A stretch of 64,000 nucleotides of DNA from Treponema sp. (GTDB lineage Bacteria; Spirochaetota; Spirochaetia; Treponematales; Treponemataceae). The notes below the pieces were generated by a model, which did not search any database, was not told where the DNA came from, and saw nothing but the letters and a program-made list of their open reading frames with translations. The stretch covers positions 1 to 64,000 of the forward strand of contig JAILON010000106.1 in the NCBI GenBank assembly GCA_024690865.1. Direction: 5' to 3'. Positions 16,303 to 25,819 of the stretch are shown here, one piece after another (the stretch's first letter is position 1; the number at the start of each line of letters is the position of its first letter). A program made the translations under genes and the position numbers.

Positions 16303-18150
16303 CTACGCCCGGAAGACCGCGACCCCGTCCGCACGGAGCATGCCGCCTTCCAGCCGGTTGGCAAAAAGCAGCTCCCCGCCGCCGGTCAGGGAGGCGATGT
16401 CCACGTCCCCGCCGCCAAAGTTCGCGAAAAGCCTGATGCCACCGCAGGCAAGCCCGTTGCCACTGCCAGAAGCCACCGTCCCGGCCCCAGGGGCGCCTGC
16501 GTCCAAAATGTCTCCCGCGCCTTCCGCCATCTTCCGGAGCACGAGGAGGCGGGGGCTTCCTGCCTGATGTTCGAATTCCAGCCCCTCGCCCCGCAGCGCC
16601 CCTTCTTCTTTCCGCAGCTTCACCAGCGCCTTGACTAGCGCCAGCGAGTCTGCACAATTCCCGCCCTCTATGTCGTCCCACGGCATGCAACGGCGGCAGT
16701 CCGGGTCCTTCCCCCCCTCAAGGAAGGCTTCCGTCCCATAGTACAGGCAGGGGCTTCCCGGCATGGCAAACATCAGGGCCAGGGCCTGAACCGCCCGGTC
16801 GGAGTTCCCCAGTTTGGTCACCAGCCGTTCCGTATCGTGGCTGTCCATCAGGTTGAACATCACCCGCCGGGTCTGGCTTGGATAGTCCGTCAGGCAGCGG
16901 TTCACGTCCTGCTCAAAGCTGCAGCTGTCCTCGTCTTTCCCTAGGGCAAACTTGTATATGGCGTTCTGCAGGGGATAGTTCATGATTGCGTCAAACTCGT
17001 TGCCCCGCAGCCAGGGCATGGCGTTGTGCCAAATTTCTCCAATAATATAGAAATCTTCTTTCAAAAGCCGCATCCTGTCCTGCAACTCACGGCAGAAGGA
17101 ATGGCACACCTCGTTCGCCACGTCCAGGCGGAGCGCGTCTATGTCGTACTCCCGCACCCAGAACTCGCAGACATCGACGAGGTACTTCCTCAGGCCTGGG
17201 TCGTTCGTGTTGAACTTGGGCATATAGTCGCAGTAGGCGAACGAAAAGAAGCGGCCCTTTTCGGCATTGTCAGCGGGCCTCCCCACAAACTTCCAGTCGT
17301 TCACCATGTACCATGAGGCATACTTGGACTTTTCCCTGTTCTTCAGCAGGTCCTGCCAGGCAAAGAATTCCCAGCCGGAATGGTTGAACACCCCGTCCAG
17401 CATCACGAGGATGCCCAGTTTGTGGGCCTCATGGACCAAGCGTTTCATGTCCTCGCCGGTCCCCAATTCCGGGTCTATCGTATAGTAGTCCGTCGTGTCA
17501 TACTTATGTTCGGTAGTTGAACAGTTAACCGGGTTCAGGTAGATTCCCGTCACCCCCAGGTCCGCAAGATATGCCAGCTTTTCAGTGATGCCGTTCAGGT
17601 TACCGCCGAACTTCTGTTTGTTCGTCACCTTCGTATTGGCAGACGCCCAGTCCAGTATGCCGGCCTGTTCCCCTTCCATGGGCCCCCTGCGGAAGCGGGA
17701 CGGGAATATCTGGTACCAGATGGTGTTTTCGGCCCATGAGGGCGGAGCGGAGATGTCGCTCCGGTTCATCCAAGGGAATATAAAAGCATAGTATGAATCT
17801 TCCCGGCCCCGGAATTCCTCCTCCGGGCACAGGCCGCTCTCCCCGTAGATCCAGGTCCCGCCGTCCCCGCATATCCTGAAGAAATACTTCGCCCTCCGCA
17901 CAGGGGGCCGCACCCGCACCGTCCACCAGAGATGGTTCTGCAGTTCCTTCTTTCCCGTCAGTTCCGTGCTACTGCAGCGCCAGTTGTAATTGCTTGCATC
18001 ACCCGACTTTCCCCAGTCAAAGGGATCCCCCCACAAAAGGAACACCCGTTCCACGTCCTTGCCCGTGCGAAGATTTATCTCAAGCGTCTCCCCGTCAACG
18101 GGGTAGCAGTAGTTGTCAAATGCCCTGTGCTCTATGGCCGCCAGATTCAT
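16303..18150 (-). CDS. GH13 alpha-glucanase (neopullulanase/cyclomaltodextrinase type)
   Basis: The 615-residue enzyme has an N-terminal beta domain (about 1-135), then the GH13 barrel. Region I is DGVFNHSG (252-259). The nucleophile is Asp343 in DALRLDVANE, the acid/base is Glu372 in GEIWHN, and the third acid is Asp439 in DSHDTERL. No signal peptide is present, so it should act in the cytoplasm on imported maltodextrins or cyclodextrins. The N-domain and length fit the neopullulanase/cyclomaltodextrinase subgroup. It heads the transport operon, with GGAGG before the ATG at 18150. Exact substrate cannot be read from sequence. Confidence 0.9.
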   Translation of the reverse strand: MNLAAIEHRAFDNYCYPVDGETLEINLRTGKDVERVFLLWGDPFDWGKSGDASNYNWRCSSTELTGKKELQNHLWWTVRVRPPVRRAKYFFRICGDGGTWIYGESGLCPEEEFRGREDSYYAFIFPWMNRSDISAPPSWAENTIWYQIFPSRFRRGPMEGEQAGILDWASANTKVTNKQKFGGNLNGITEKLAYLADLGVTGIYLNPVNCSTTEHKYDTTDYYTIDPELGTGEDMKRLVHEAHKLGILVMLDGVFNHSGWEFFAWQDLLKNREKSKYASWYMVNDWKFVGRPADNAEKGRFFSFAYCDYMPKFNTNDPGLRKYLVDVCEFWVREYDIDALRLDVANEVCHSFCRELQDRMRLLKEDFYIIGEIWHNAMPWLRGNEFDAIMNYPLQNAIYKFALGKDEDSCSFEQDVNRCLTDYPSQTRRVMFNLMDSHDTERLVTKLGNSDRAVQALALMFAMPGSPCLYYGTEAFLEGGKDPDCRRCMPWDDIEGGNCADSLALVKALVKLRKEEGALRGEGLEFEHQAGSPRLLVLRKMAEGAGDILDAGAPGAGTVASGSGNGLACGGIRLFANFGGGDVDIASLTGGGELLFANRLEGGMLRADGVAVFRA

Positions 18151-18627
18151 AGCTCAACCTCCATACGTGATATGATGGGGGCGGACCGGCGAAAAAGCAA
18201 GAGACGGTCGTATCAAAAAAATATGATTATTTTCACTTTTATGCCTCCGAGGCAGGCGTATCCGGGACCGGCGGCCCGGGACACGCCCAGCCAGCATCCC
18301 AGTCAGCCCCACATGCCCGACCTAGGATGCCTCCGGTATGGCCCCTGCCACTGCCAGCGAGACGGCCCTACTACCGACCCAGTTGCAAAAGCCCACGGCA
18401 CCACAACGCCACGCACTTGCTCGCATTGTGTGTCGCCGTACTTTTTTACTGCCCACCCGCGGGCCGTTTCCATGCTTCTCCCCGTATTTCAATACATTTC
18501 TCTGCATTTTCATATATCTCCACTAGATTTTATTTTTCATATCTGTATAATGGGGAGTTAAGCCGTGCTTACCCACCGGGCATGCCGGCAAATTCGATAT
18601 GAAAAATACTTTCATCTGGAGGTCTGT
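18151..18627. other. Divergent spacer between the GH13 operon and metK
   Basis: This 477-bp spacer contains no gene I can support. It must hold two promoters. On the plus strand TATAAT at 18546-18551 is the best -10 box, with a poor -35 (TAGATT at 18524-18529). I see no SAM-riboswitch-like fold before metK. One AGTTGCAAAAG motif, seen elsewhere in the window, occurs near 18382. Confidence 0.5.
18546..18551 (+). promoter_or_regulatory. Predicted -10 box of the metK promoter
   Basis: TATAAT is a perfect -10 hexamer 77 bp before the metK start. The best -35 candidate (TAGATT, 16-bp spacer) matches only three consensus bases, so the promoter assignment is tentative. Confidence 0.4.
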
Positions 18628-19797
18628 ATGAGTGACAGGCACTATCTTTTCACATCTGAGTCCGTTGGCGAGGGACACCCCGACAAGCTCTGCGACCAGA
18701 TCAGCGACGGAATCCTTGACGAATGCCTTAAGCAGGACCCTGAGAGCCACGTGGCGGCGGAAACCTTCGCCTGCCAGGCCCTGGTCCTCGTCGGCGGCGA
18801 GATTACCACCAAAGCTTACGTTGACGTGCAGCAGGTCGCACGCAACGTCGCCAAGAGAATCGGCTATTCCAACCCGGACTACGGCCTTGACTACAACTCC
18901 ATGGCCGTCCTGAACATGATTCACAACCAGTCCGCGGACATCAACCAGGGAGTCGTCGGCAAGGGCCTTGAGGAATTCAAGGGCCAGCAGGGCGCGGGAG
19001 ACCAGGGAATGATGTTCGGCTTCGCCTGCAAGGAGACCGAGGAGCTCATGCCCGCCCCCATCACCTTCGCGCACAAGCTCATGCTCAAGTCAGCCGAGCT
19101 CCGTAAGGGCGGCAAGGTCACCTGGTTCCGCCCGGACAGCAAGGCGCAGGTCACCATAGAATACGAGGGCCACAAGCCCGTCAGGATTGACACGGTCGTC
19201 GTCTCCCAGCAGCACGACCCGGGAATCGGCTACGCGGAGATCAAGGACACGATCATCAGCAAGCTGATCAAGCCCGTCCTGGAGCCCACCGGCCTCCTCG
19301 ATGACAAGACCAAGTACTTCATCAACCCGACCGGCCAGTTCTGCATCGGCGGCCCCGTCGGCGACTCCGGACTCACCGGACGCAAGATCATCGTCGACAC
19401 CTACGGCGGCATGGGACGCCACGGCGGCGGCGCCTTCTCCGGCAAGGACCCCAGCAAGGTGGACCGCTCGGCGGCATACATGGCCCGCTACATCGCCAAG
19501 AACATCGTCGCCGCCGGCTTTGCCGAACGGTGTGAGGTAGAGCTTGCCTACGCGATCGGCGTTCCCTTCCCCGTGTCCGTCATGTGCGACACCTTCGGAA
19601 CCGGAACCGTCCCCGAGGCCAAGATTGAGGAGGCGGTCAAGAAGGTCTTCGACTGCTCGCCCGCCGGAATCATCTCCACGCTGAACCTCAAGCGGCCCAT
19701 CTACGAGGCGACCGCGACCTACGGCCACTTCGGCCGCCCGGACTTCCCCTGGGAGCAGACCGACAAGGTCAAGGCCCTCCAGGCGGAGATAAAGTAG
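18628..19797 (+). CDS. metK: S-adenosylmethionine synthetase
   Basis: The 389-residue enzyme makes S-adenosylmethionine from methionine and ATP in the cytoplasm. Conserved signatures are all visible: [15 protein letters not shown] near residue 13, the [12 protein letters not shown] stretch, and [19 protein letters not shown] near 270. Length matches the family. I chose the ATG at 18628 because GGAGG precedes it; an in-frame extension to 18565 has no support. A strong hairpin follows the stop. It appears to be a single-gene unit. Confidence 0.97.
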   Translation: MSDRHYLFTSESVGEGHPDKLCDQISDGILDECLKQDPESHVAAETFACQALVLVGGEITTKAYVDVQQVARNVAKRIGYSNPDYGLDYNSMAVLNMIHNQSADINQGVVGKGLEEFKGQQGAGDQGMMFGFACKETEELMPAPITFAHKLMLKSAELRKGGKVTWFRPDSKAQVTIEYEGHKPVRIDTVVVSQQHDPGIGYAEIKDTIISKLIKPVLEPTGLLDDKTKYFINPTGQFCIGGPVGDSGLTGRKIIVDTYGGMGRHGGGAFSGKDPSKVDRSAAYMARYIAKNIVAAGFAERCEVELAYAIGVPFPVSVMCDTFGTGTVPEAKIEEAVKKVFDCSPAGIISTLNLKRPIYEATATYGHFGRPDFPWEQTDKVKALQAEIK

Positions 19798-19822
19798 AAG
19801 ATTCCTAAAGGGCATCTCCAAA

Positions 19823-19858
19823 AAGTCATCCCCCTCCACGCACGGAGGGGGATGACTT
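19823..19858 (+). terminator. Hairpin after metK
   Basis: A 15-bp perfect stem (AAGTCATCCCCCTCC against its complement) with a 6-base loop (ACGCAC) lies 25 bp after the metK stop. A second small palindrome (19860-19873) follows. There is no clean T-tract, but the stem is long enough to act in both directions. Confidence 0.65.
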
Positions 19859-19932
19859 CATAAAGGCCTTTATTTAAGGCTCATACCGCAGGAAATTTGT
19901 TCCTAATACACTCACAAAAATAGAGAAGGTGT

Positions 19933-20748
19933 ATGTTAACAAAAGAAAACATCCGCACAGTTTTGAAGGCACTTGATTTTTATTCTGTAGCAGGATTTGA
20001 AAACAAGTATCAAGCAACCTATGGCGATTCAACGGATTCAAGTTTTGCTTTGACAGTTGATCTGAAAAACGAAAAGTTTGTCTATCCTGAAGGAATCCAT
20101 TTTGACCGCGGAACTACACTCGATTTTCACCAGCAGGAAAGTTTTGTTGTTTTTGAATGTATTGCCCGACTTTTTGCTGTCGGCTACCGACCTGAAAATC
20201 TTTGGCTCGAAGGAAAAAATTATCAAGGACAGGATTTAGGCTGGATAGACATTCTTGTAAAGGACAACATAGAAACTGAATACCTTATTATTGAATGTAA
20301 AACTTCTGATTCAACTATAAAAGAGGACGAGTTTTCTAAGCATTGGAAGCGGACTCTTGCAAATGGCGACCAGCTTTTCCGATATTTCAACACTTATTCA
20401 AAAGCGCAGTATCTTTGTCTTTATACGGCAGATTTTGTAGATGAAAAACTTACCGATACATATCACTTGATTACACTCAAAGACAATGAAGAATATTTGC
20501 GTTCTGACAAACGGCTTAAAAGTTACAAATCTTTGCGCGAAAATCAGGGAAGTGCAGAAGAATTCTTTGAAGTTTGGAAAAACACTTACGGCTCTGATTT
20601 CAGTACCAACGGCATGATAGAAAAGGACTCAAAGCCGTTTTACATCGGGCAGAAAAAATACAGCATTGACGACCTTTGCAGGACAGATTGCAGGGCTTGT
20701 ACAAAAAAGGAATGGAAGATTTCTTTAAAGACACCGTTGCCTATGTAG
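19933..20748 (+). CDS. N-terminal nuclease part of a split restriction-methylase gene
   Basis: The 271-residue frame resembles the N-terminal nuclease region of single-chain restriction-modification enzymes. It has GWIDILVKDN and LIIECKTSDS, a D-ExK pattern of the HsdR_N/PD-(D/E)XK type near residues 100-125. After SIDDL (about 248) it reads into unrelated residues and stops. The matching continuation lies in the -1 frame from about 20676. The overlap contains the heptamer A-AAA-AAG at 20703-20709 in the right phase for -1 slippage. Either the gene is broken, probably by an internal deletion, or frameshifting restores part of the fusion. Confidence 0.7.
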   Translation: MLTKENIRTVLKALDFYSVAGFENKYQATYGDSTDSSFALTVDLKNEKFVYPEGIHFDRGTTLDFHQQESFVVFECIARLFAVGYRPENLWLEGKNYQGQDLGWIDILVKDNIETEYLIIECKTSDSTIKEDEFSKHWKRTLANGDQLFRYFNTYSKAQYLCLYTADFVDEKLTDTYHLITLKDNEEYLRSDKRLKSYKSLRENQGSAEEFFEVWKNTYGSDFSTNGMIEKDSKPFYIGQKKYSIDDLCRTDCRACTKKEWKISLKTPLPM

Positions 20749-23708
20749 AAAACAACGAGATTGAAGCAGCGTTTTCATTCCTCAAATCAAAGGCAGACGA
20801 GGCAAAATCAACGATTCTTTCTTATTTCCGCACACTCAAATATTACAACAACAATCCGTTTGCATTCCTTGATGTGCATAACGAGGCTCTTTTCTATCAA
20901 AATGCGGTTATCTTGAAAGACATCGTGAACATGATTCAGGGCATCAAGATTAAAACAGAAAATCAAAACCAGTTTCTCGGCGATTTGTTTGAGGGCTTCC
21001 TTGACCAAGGAATTAAGCAGAGTGAAGGTCAGTTCTTTACGCCGATGCCGATTGTGAAATTCTTGATATCTTCTCTTCCTCTTGAAAATCTTATTGGCGA
21101 ATCTGCCGAACTTCCTAAAGTGATAGATTATGCCTGTGGTGCAGGCCACTTTTTGACGGAGTATGTAAAGCAGATAAAGCCATTTATCGAAAAATACAGA
21201 AAAGCCGAGCTTGCAAAGTACTACGAGCAGATTCACGGAATCGAAAAAGAATACCGTCTTTCAAAAGTAAGTCAGGTAAGTGCATTTATGTACGGTCAGG
21301 ATGGAATCCACATTTTTTACAAAGACGCGCTTTCACGAACGCCAGACATTCAGGAAAATACTTACTCGGTTTTGATTGCAAATCCTCCATACAGCGTAAA
21401 AGGATTCTTGCAGACTTTGGATGAAAAAAACCGTGAGCAGTACGAGCTTTTTAACGACGACATAAATCTTGACTCAAACAATTCAATAGAAACCTTCTTT
21501 GTTGAACGCGCAAAGCAGCTTTTAAAGCCTTCTGGAATTGCGGCTATTATTCTGCCTTCTAGCGTTTTGAGCAAGGGAAACATTTATACCCATTGCCGTG
21601 AAATCATCTTCAAGTATTTTGACGTAATTGCCATTTTTGAAAGCGGGAGCGGCACTTTTGGCAAGACTGGCACGAACACTGCTACTCTTTTTCTGCGTAA
21701 AAAAGCAGAGATGCCTTCAATTTCTGAGCATTACAAGAACAGAGTTGCTGCATGGTTCGGAGGCAATTTTGATGATGACAAATATTATGAAGATTTTGAT
21801 TTGGTTGAGCGTTACTGCGCTCATATCGGCGTAAGTGTTGACGACTACAAAACGCTTTTGAAAAACGAGCCGAACGAAAGTCTCTTGAAAAATGATTTGT
21901 TCGCTTCTTATCTTGATACTCTTGATGTTTATTCTCAAAAAGGCAAGTCCAGCACAAACACAAAGGGCATGAACGAATCTGCAAAGAAAATACGGGCAGA
22001 CATCAGAATCCGTGTCTCAAAGCCGGCATTCAAAAAACTCAGCGGAGAGGAGCAGAACGCAGCCGTCAAAAAAACGACCGTTGACTTCATTTGCGAAATC
22101 GAAAAAGAAAAGCTTTATTATTTCATGCTGCTTTCCGCAAATCCTCAAAATGTAGTGTGCGTAAAGTCTCCGGAGAAAAAGGCGATAAAAGAATTCTTGG
22201 GTTATGAATGGAGCGACACGAAAGGCAACGAGGGGATAAAGTACATTAATGTGCAGGTCAAAAAGAGCGATGACGACGATGAAGAAGCGGACGACACGAT
22301 TGCCCAGATAAAGGGAATCGACGGCATCCAGACCCCACTTTTTAACCCGAAAGATTTTGATGATTCAACAAAAATAAATACAATTATTCGTTCAAATTTT
22401 GAAGGAAAAGCGGTAACGATTCCAGAAATGCTGTCTGAATATGTCAAAACTGTCCGCCTAGTTGATATGGTAGATTTTAGCCGGGCAAATTTTGACAAGG
22501 CGATAAAAACGAGCATGCAAGGTGAAAACGGAAAGTTGAAAATTGAGAGCAAATGGCCGCTGGTGAAGTTGGAAAGCGTTGTTTTTGTGAATCCGTCAAA
22601 AGAGGAAATCAAAAATATTCCTGATGATACAACTGTTTCTTTTGTGGAAATGTCATCTGTCAGCAACAATGGATTTATTGAAACAAAAATCGACAAGCCC
22701 TTAAAAGATTTGCGGAAAGGCAGTTACACATATTTTGCGGAAAATGACATTATTGTCGCAAAGATTACGCCATGTATGGAAAACGGAAAATGTGCCATTG
22801 CAACCGGATTGACAAACAAAATTGGAATGGGAAGCTCTGAATTTCATGTTTTCAGATGTTCCGACAAAATCATCTCTGGATATTTTTTTTCTTTGTTGAA
22901 TCGAGAGAATGTGCGAAAAGTTGCGGAATTAAACATGACAGGAGCAAGCGGTCATCGCAGGGTTCCAGAGAATTTCTATAAGGAAATGCAACTTCCCCTT
23001 CCACCTCTCGATGTTCAGAAAAGCATTGTGGACGAGTGCGAGCAGATTGACGGCGAATATCAGACGGCAGAAAAGACAATAGGAATTTTAGAAAACGAAA
23101 TTTCTGGGATTGTTGGAGCAATCCAAGGGAAAGAAACAAAGCTTTCCGACATTGTTGAGCTTAAGAATGGTCTGAATTACACAAAGAGCAGCACAGGTGA
23201 TGTTATCAAAATTGTAGGTGTAAAGGATTTTCAAAATTATTTCTCTCCAAAAATTGACGAGCTTGAATCAGTTCAAATTGATGGAAAGCTTAGTTCAGAT
23301 TATCAATTGAGGAACGATGACATTCTTGTAGTCCGTTCTAACGGCTCTAAGAATCTTGTTGGAAGATGTATTCTCATTGCAGGTCTTGAAAAACAGCCAA
23401 CTTCTTTCTCAGGATTCACAATTCGTGTTCGTGTAAAAACTGAAAATGTTCTTCCAGTTTTCTTGTGTTATCTATTGCGTTCTGAATCAGTTCGTACAAA
23501 AATGATGACCGATAGCAAAGGTTCAAACATTCAAAGTATAAGCCAAGATGCAATTCTTAGATTAAAATTCCCTCTTCCTCCTCTCGCAAAACAACAAGAA
23601 ATCGTCTCTAAAATCACTGCCATTGAATCAAAAATCGCGGATGCAAAAAAAGTCATGGAAGAATGTTCTACAAAGAAGCGGCGAATTCTGGACAAGTGGC
23701 TGAGGTAG
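20676..23708 (+). CDS. Adenine methylase plus specificity part of the split restriction-methylase gene
   Basis: This frame encodes an N6-adenine methyltransferase followed by an HsdS-like part. SEGQFFTPMPIVKFL (near residue 120), the SAM-binding YACGAGHFLTEY and catalytic NPPY (near residue 230) identify the methylase. Two HsdS-type recognition segments follow in the last 380 residues, ending with PLPPLAKQQEIVSKI. Start is uncertain: TTG at 20676 or ATG at 20712, neither with a good ribosome site. That favours continuation from the upstream nuclease frame. In relatives, as I remember them, about 80-90 extra residues lie before LQDRLQGLYKKGME, so an internal deletion is likely. Confidence 0.8.
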   Translation: MQDRLQGLYKKGMEDFFKDTVAYVENNEIEAAFSFLKSKADEAKSTILSYFRTLKYYNNNPFAFLDVHNEALFYQNAVILKDIVNMIQGIKIKTENQNQFLGDLFEGFLDQGIKQSEGQFFTPMPIVKFLISSLPLENLIGESAELPKVIDYACGAGHFLTEYVKQIKPFIEKYRKAELAKYYEQIHGIEKEYRLSKVSQVSAFMYGQDGIHIFYKDALSRTPDIQENTYSVLIANPPYSVKGFLQTLDEKNREQYELFNDDINLDSNNSIETFFVERAKQLLKPSGIAAIILPSSVLSKGNIYTHCREIIFKYFDVIAIFESGSGTFGKTGTNTATLFLRKKAEMPSISEHYKNRVAAWFGGNFDDDKYYEDFDLVERYCAHIGVSVDDYKTLLKNEPNESLLKNDLFASYLDTLDVYSQKGKSSTNTKGMNESAKKIRADIRIRVSKPAFKKLSGEEQNAAVKKTTVDFICEIEKEKLYYFMLLSANPQNVVCVKSPEKKAIKEFLGYEWSDTKGNEGIKYINVQVKKSDDDDEEADDTIAQIKGIDGIQTPLFNPKDFDDSTKINTIIRSNFEGKAVTIPEMLSEYVKTVRLVDMVDFSRANFDKAIKTSMQGENGKLKIESKWPLVKLESVVFVNPSKEEIKNIPDDTTVSFVEMSSVSNNGFIETKIDKPLKDLRKGSYTYFAENDIIVAKITPCMENGKCAIATGLTNKIGMGSSEFHVFRCSDKIISGYFFSLLNRENVRKVAELNMTGASGHRRVPENFYKEMQLPLPPLDVQKSIVDECEQIDGEYQTAEKTIGILENEISGIVGAIQGKETKLSDIVELKNGLNYTKSSTGDVIKIVGVKDFQNYFSPKIDELESVQIDGKLSSDYQLRNDDILVVRSNGSKNLVGRCILIAGLEKQPTSFSGFTIRVRVKTENVLPVFLCYLLRSESVRTKMMTDSKGSNIQSISQDAILRLKFPLPPLAKQQEIVSKITAIESKIADAKKVMEECSTKKRRILDKWLR
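20703..20709 (+). promoter_or_regulatory. Slippery heptamer A-AAA-AAG in the overlap of two frames
   Basis: In the upstream frame the codons are ACA AAA AAG, which is the dnaX-type -1 slippery heptamer. A -1 shift continues as GGA ATG GAA into the methylase frame. I do not see a clear downstream stem-loop; a weak CAGGG lies about 10 bases upstream. Functional frameshifting is therefore only possible, not shown. Confidence 0.4.
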
Positions 23709-23714
23709 TGGAAA

Positions 23715-24335
23715 ATGAAAATATTTAATTTCGAGTTAAAGACCCTTAAAGATATTCCAAAACAAGTTACTGTGTCTCTTATAGTCCTTTTTGTTGTTGA
23801 TATATTCAGGAAGCTAAAGAACTATCTACCAGCAGCAGGTTCTAATCTGCTTAAATATATTTCGCATACTATAATCCGAAATGCAGCAACTAGGACAGGG
23901 GTATCTCTCATCGATTTTTTCTATGTGCTTATAATTCTGCCTGTTTTACTAGTGTTCATTTTTTTACTTTTCGTTAGCTCATACAATTGGTATAAACAGA
24001 GCAAACAGATGAAGAAATTAGATGGCTCTGATAATATTCTTTATAGCAAAACAAAAAAAGAAATTAAAGATTGTAAGAAAAACGCAATTAGTACCTTGGT
24101 TACCGCTTTTATCGGCATTTTCTGTCTTTTGGAAATATCATTCATCAGCTACTTTCCTGTAGCTTTGAGAGAACAGTTTGATTTAAAACTAAAAAGGATA
24201 GCTCCTTATACAACAGAAGAGACTATTCAAAAATTGGAATCAGATTGGACTATTATGAAAACCAATGAGGATTATTCCGCAATAGATTCTGTTATCTCAG
24301 AAATTGAAGAAGAAAATAATCTAAGGAGGGACTAG
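23715..24335 (+). CDS. Membrane protein of unknown function
   Basis: The 206-residue protein has two to three hydrophobic segments: about residues 18-34 (weak), 73-98 and 132-160. A charged C-terminal tail carries ETIQKLESDW. I recognise no family. It starts 6 bp after the methylase gene and ends 8 bp before a DUF1016 nuclease gene, so all appear to be one transcription unit. It is AT-rich like the methylase gene and unlike the nuclease gene after it. A role linked to the restriction island, such as membrane sensing, is only a guess. Confidence 0.7.
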   Translation: MKIFNFELKTLKDIPKQVTVSLIVLFVVDIFRKLKNYLPAAGSNLLKYISHTIIRNAATRTGVSLIDFFYVLIILPVLLVFIFLLFVSSYNWYKQSKQMKKLDGSDNILYSKTKKEIKDCKKNAISTLVTAFIGIFCLLEISFISYFPVALREQFDLKLKRIAPYTTEETIQKLESDWTIMKTNEDYSAIDSVISEIEEENNLRRD

Positions 24336-24343
24336 AATAATCC

Positions 24344-25435
24344 ATGCAAAATGAAATCAAACAGGATAACTTCAATCAGGTCTACTCGATAATAGAGCTT
24401 CACCGCACGCGGGCTCTGCAGGAAGTGAACAACAATTCCCTTTTCATCGCATGGAACGTCGGCGGTTATGTTTCCAGGAAACTAGAGGCATCCGAATGGG
24501 GCAGTTCCGTCGTGACCGAGCTTTCAGAATATCTGCGCACAAAAGATCCGAGCCTGAAAGGCTACAGCAGAAGGACCTTGTACAAGATGGTCCAGTTTTA
24601 TGAAACCTATTCTGATTTGGCTTTTACCCAGGTGCTGAACCAGTTCAAGCTGAACGAAACGTATCTGCTGCCAGAAAATATCGAAAACCGGGAGAAGCAA
24701 ATTGTGCCATTCCAAATGGCACAAATGCCAAAAGTCCTCCTGCTCATCAACTGGACCTGCCATCAACAGATTTTGAACAGCTGCAAACTCAATGAGCAGC
24801 GTCTCTTCTATATCCTGTACGCCCAGAAAGAACGTCTTGAAGTCAAGGAACTGCAAAGGGCAATCAAAACAAACGCCTACGAGTCCATTCTGGGCAGCCG
24901 TGATTTCCAGTCTGCAGCCCTTCAGGAGACCTATCCCAGCTCATCCCTCATGTTCAAGGACACGGCATACCTTGAGTTTCTGGGACTGCACGGCAGCTAC
25001 AAAGAAAGCAGGCTCTGGAAGGGAATCGTCCAGCACATGAAGGATTTCATCCTTGAACTTGGTAAAGATTTCATCTTTATGGATGAAGAGCACAAGCTAA
25101 AGGTAGGAGGAAAGACATTCAGCATTGATTTGCTGTTCTACCACCGCGGCTTGCAGTGCCTTGTGGCGATTGAGCTGAAAACCGTGGAGTTTGAACCCGG
25201 CTTTATGGGCCAGCTGGAATTCTATCTGGAGGCCCTTGACCAGACAGAAAAACGAAGCAATGAGAATCCGAGCATCGGCATACTGCTCTGCAAGGAAGCA
25301 AACCGCGAGGTCGTGAAATATGCCTTGAACCGCAGCATGAGTCCGACAATGGTAGCTGAGTACCGGGAAAAGCTCATACCTCAGGAAACCTTGCAGCACA
25401 GCCTGGAAGAATTCATAGCTGCGCCCCATGCGTAA
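24344..25435 (+). CDS. DUF1016/YhcG-type PD-(D/E)XK nuclease
   Basis: The 363-residue protein has the DUF1016 helical N-domain (SLFIAWNVGGYVSRKL, about 28-45) and a C-terminal nuclease domain. The nuclease core reads FSIDLLFYHRGLQCLVAIELK near residues 264-285 and supplies the D and E-x-K residues. It is a clearer example of the family than the paralogue at 1959-2978. GGAGGG before the ATG gives a good ribosome site. It is GC-richer than its upstream neighbours. A strong terminator follows at 25509. Confidence 0.9.
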   Translation: MQNEIKQDNFNQVYSIIELHRTRALQEVNNNSLFIAWNVGGYVSRKLEASEWGSSVVTELSEYLRTKDPSLKGYSRRTLYKMVQFYETYSDLAFTQVLNQFKLNETYLLPENIENREKQIVPFQMAQMPKVLLLINWTCHQQILNSCKLNEQRLFYILYAQKERLEVKELQRAIKTNAYESILGSRDFQSAALQETYPSSSLMFKDTAYLEFLGLHGSYKESRLWKGIVQHMKDFILELGKDFIFMDEEHKLKVGGKTFSIDLLFYHRGLQCLVAIELKTVEFEPGFMGQLEFYLEALDQTEKRSNENPSIGILLCKEANREVVKYALNRSMSPTMVAEYREKLIPQETLQHSLEEFIAAPHA

Positions 25436-25819
25436 GACAAACGCCTGATGCTGTTCCCCTTCAGGACACCGGGCGGGCTTGCCGCCCGACTCCAGCCTAA
25501 TAGCACTAGCCCCCTTCCCCGCGGAAGGGGGCTTTTCATATGATAAGGCCCTGCGTCCTGGCAGCTTTGCGGCACTCCTCCTCTTTCCGCCCTATCTTCG
25601 CACGCACGGCGGAAAACACCTCGCCATGGGTAAGCCTCACAGGATTTTCTTTTCCGGGCCTGCACCGGAAGCACCGCCTCCCCCGCCGGGGAGGGAAATC
25701 CTACATTCATTAGGGATACCGCCAGCCGCCTCATCGACGAGCCTCTGATACGGGAGACTTCCCCCGCCCCGCAAAATATGGTAGAATCGCGGCATACCTA
25801 TGCTAAGGAGGCATTTGCC
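25436..25819 (+). other. Spacer with terminator, no gene seen
   Basis: This 384-bp spacer contains a CGGGCGG/CCGCCCG hairpin near 25469-25487, the strong terminator at 25509-25536, and the leader of the lipoprotein gene with a possible TAGAAT -10 near 25789. Open frames here look like GC-rich repeat sequence, not genes. Confidence 0.5.
25509..25536 (+). terminator. Rho-independent terminator after the DUF1016 gene
   Basis: GCCCCCTTCC-ccgc-GGAAGGGGGC forms a 10-bp perfect stem followed by TTTT. It closes the second restriction island. Confidence 0.8.

Noticed and set aside
18151-18627. SAM riboswitch upstream of metK
   Set aside because: I could not find a paired multi-stem leader or anti-terminator arrangement; only a -10 box is evident.
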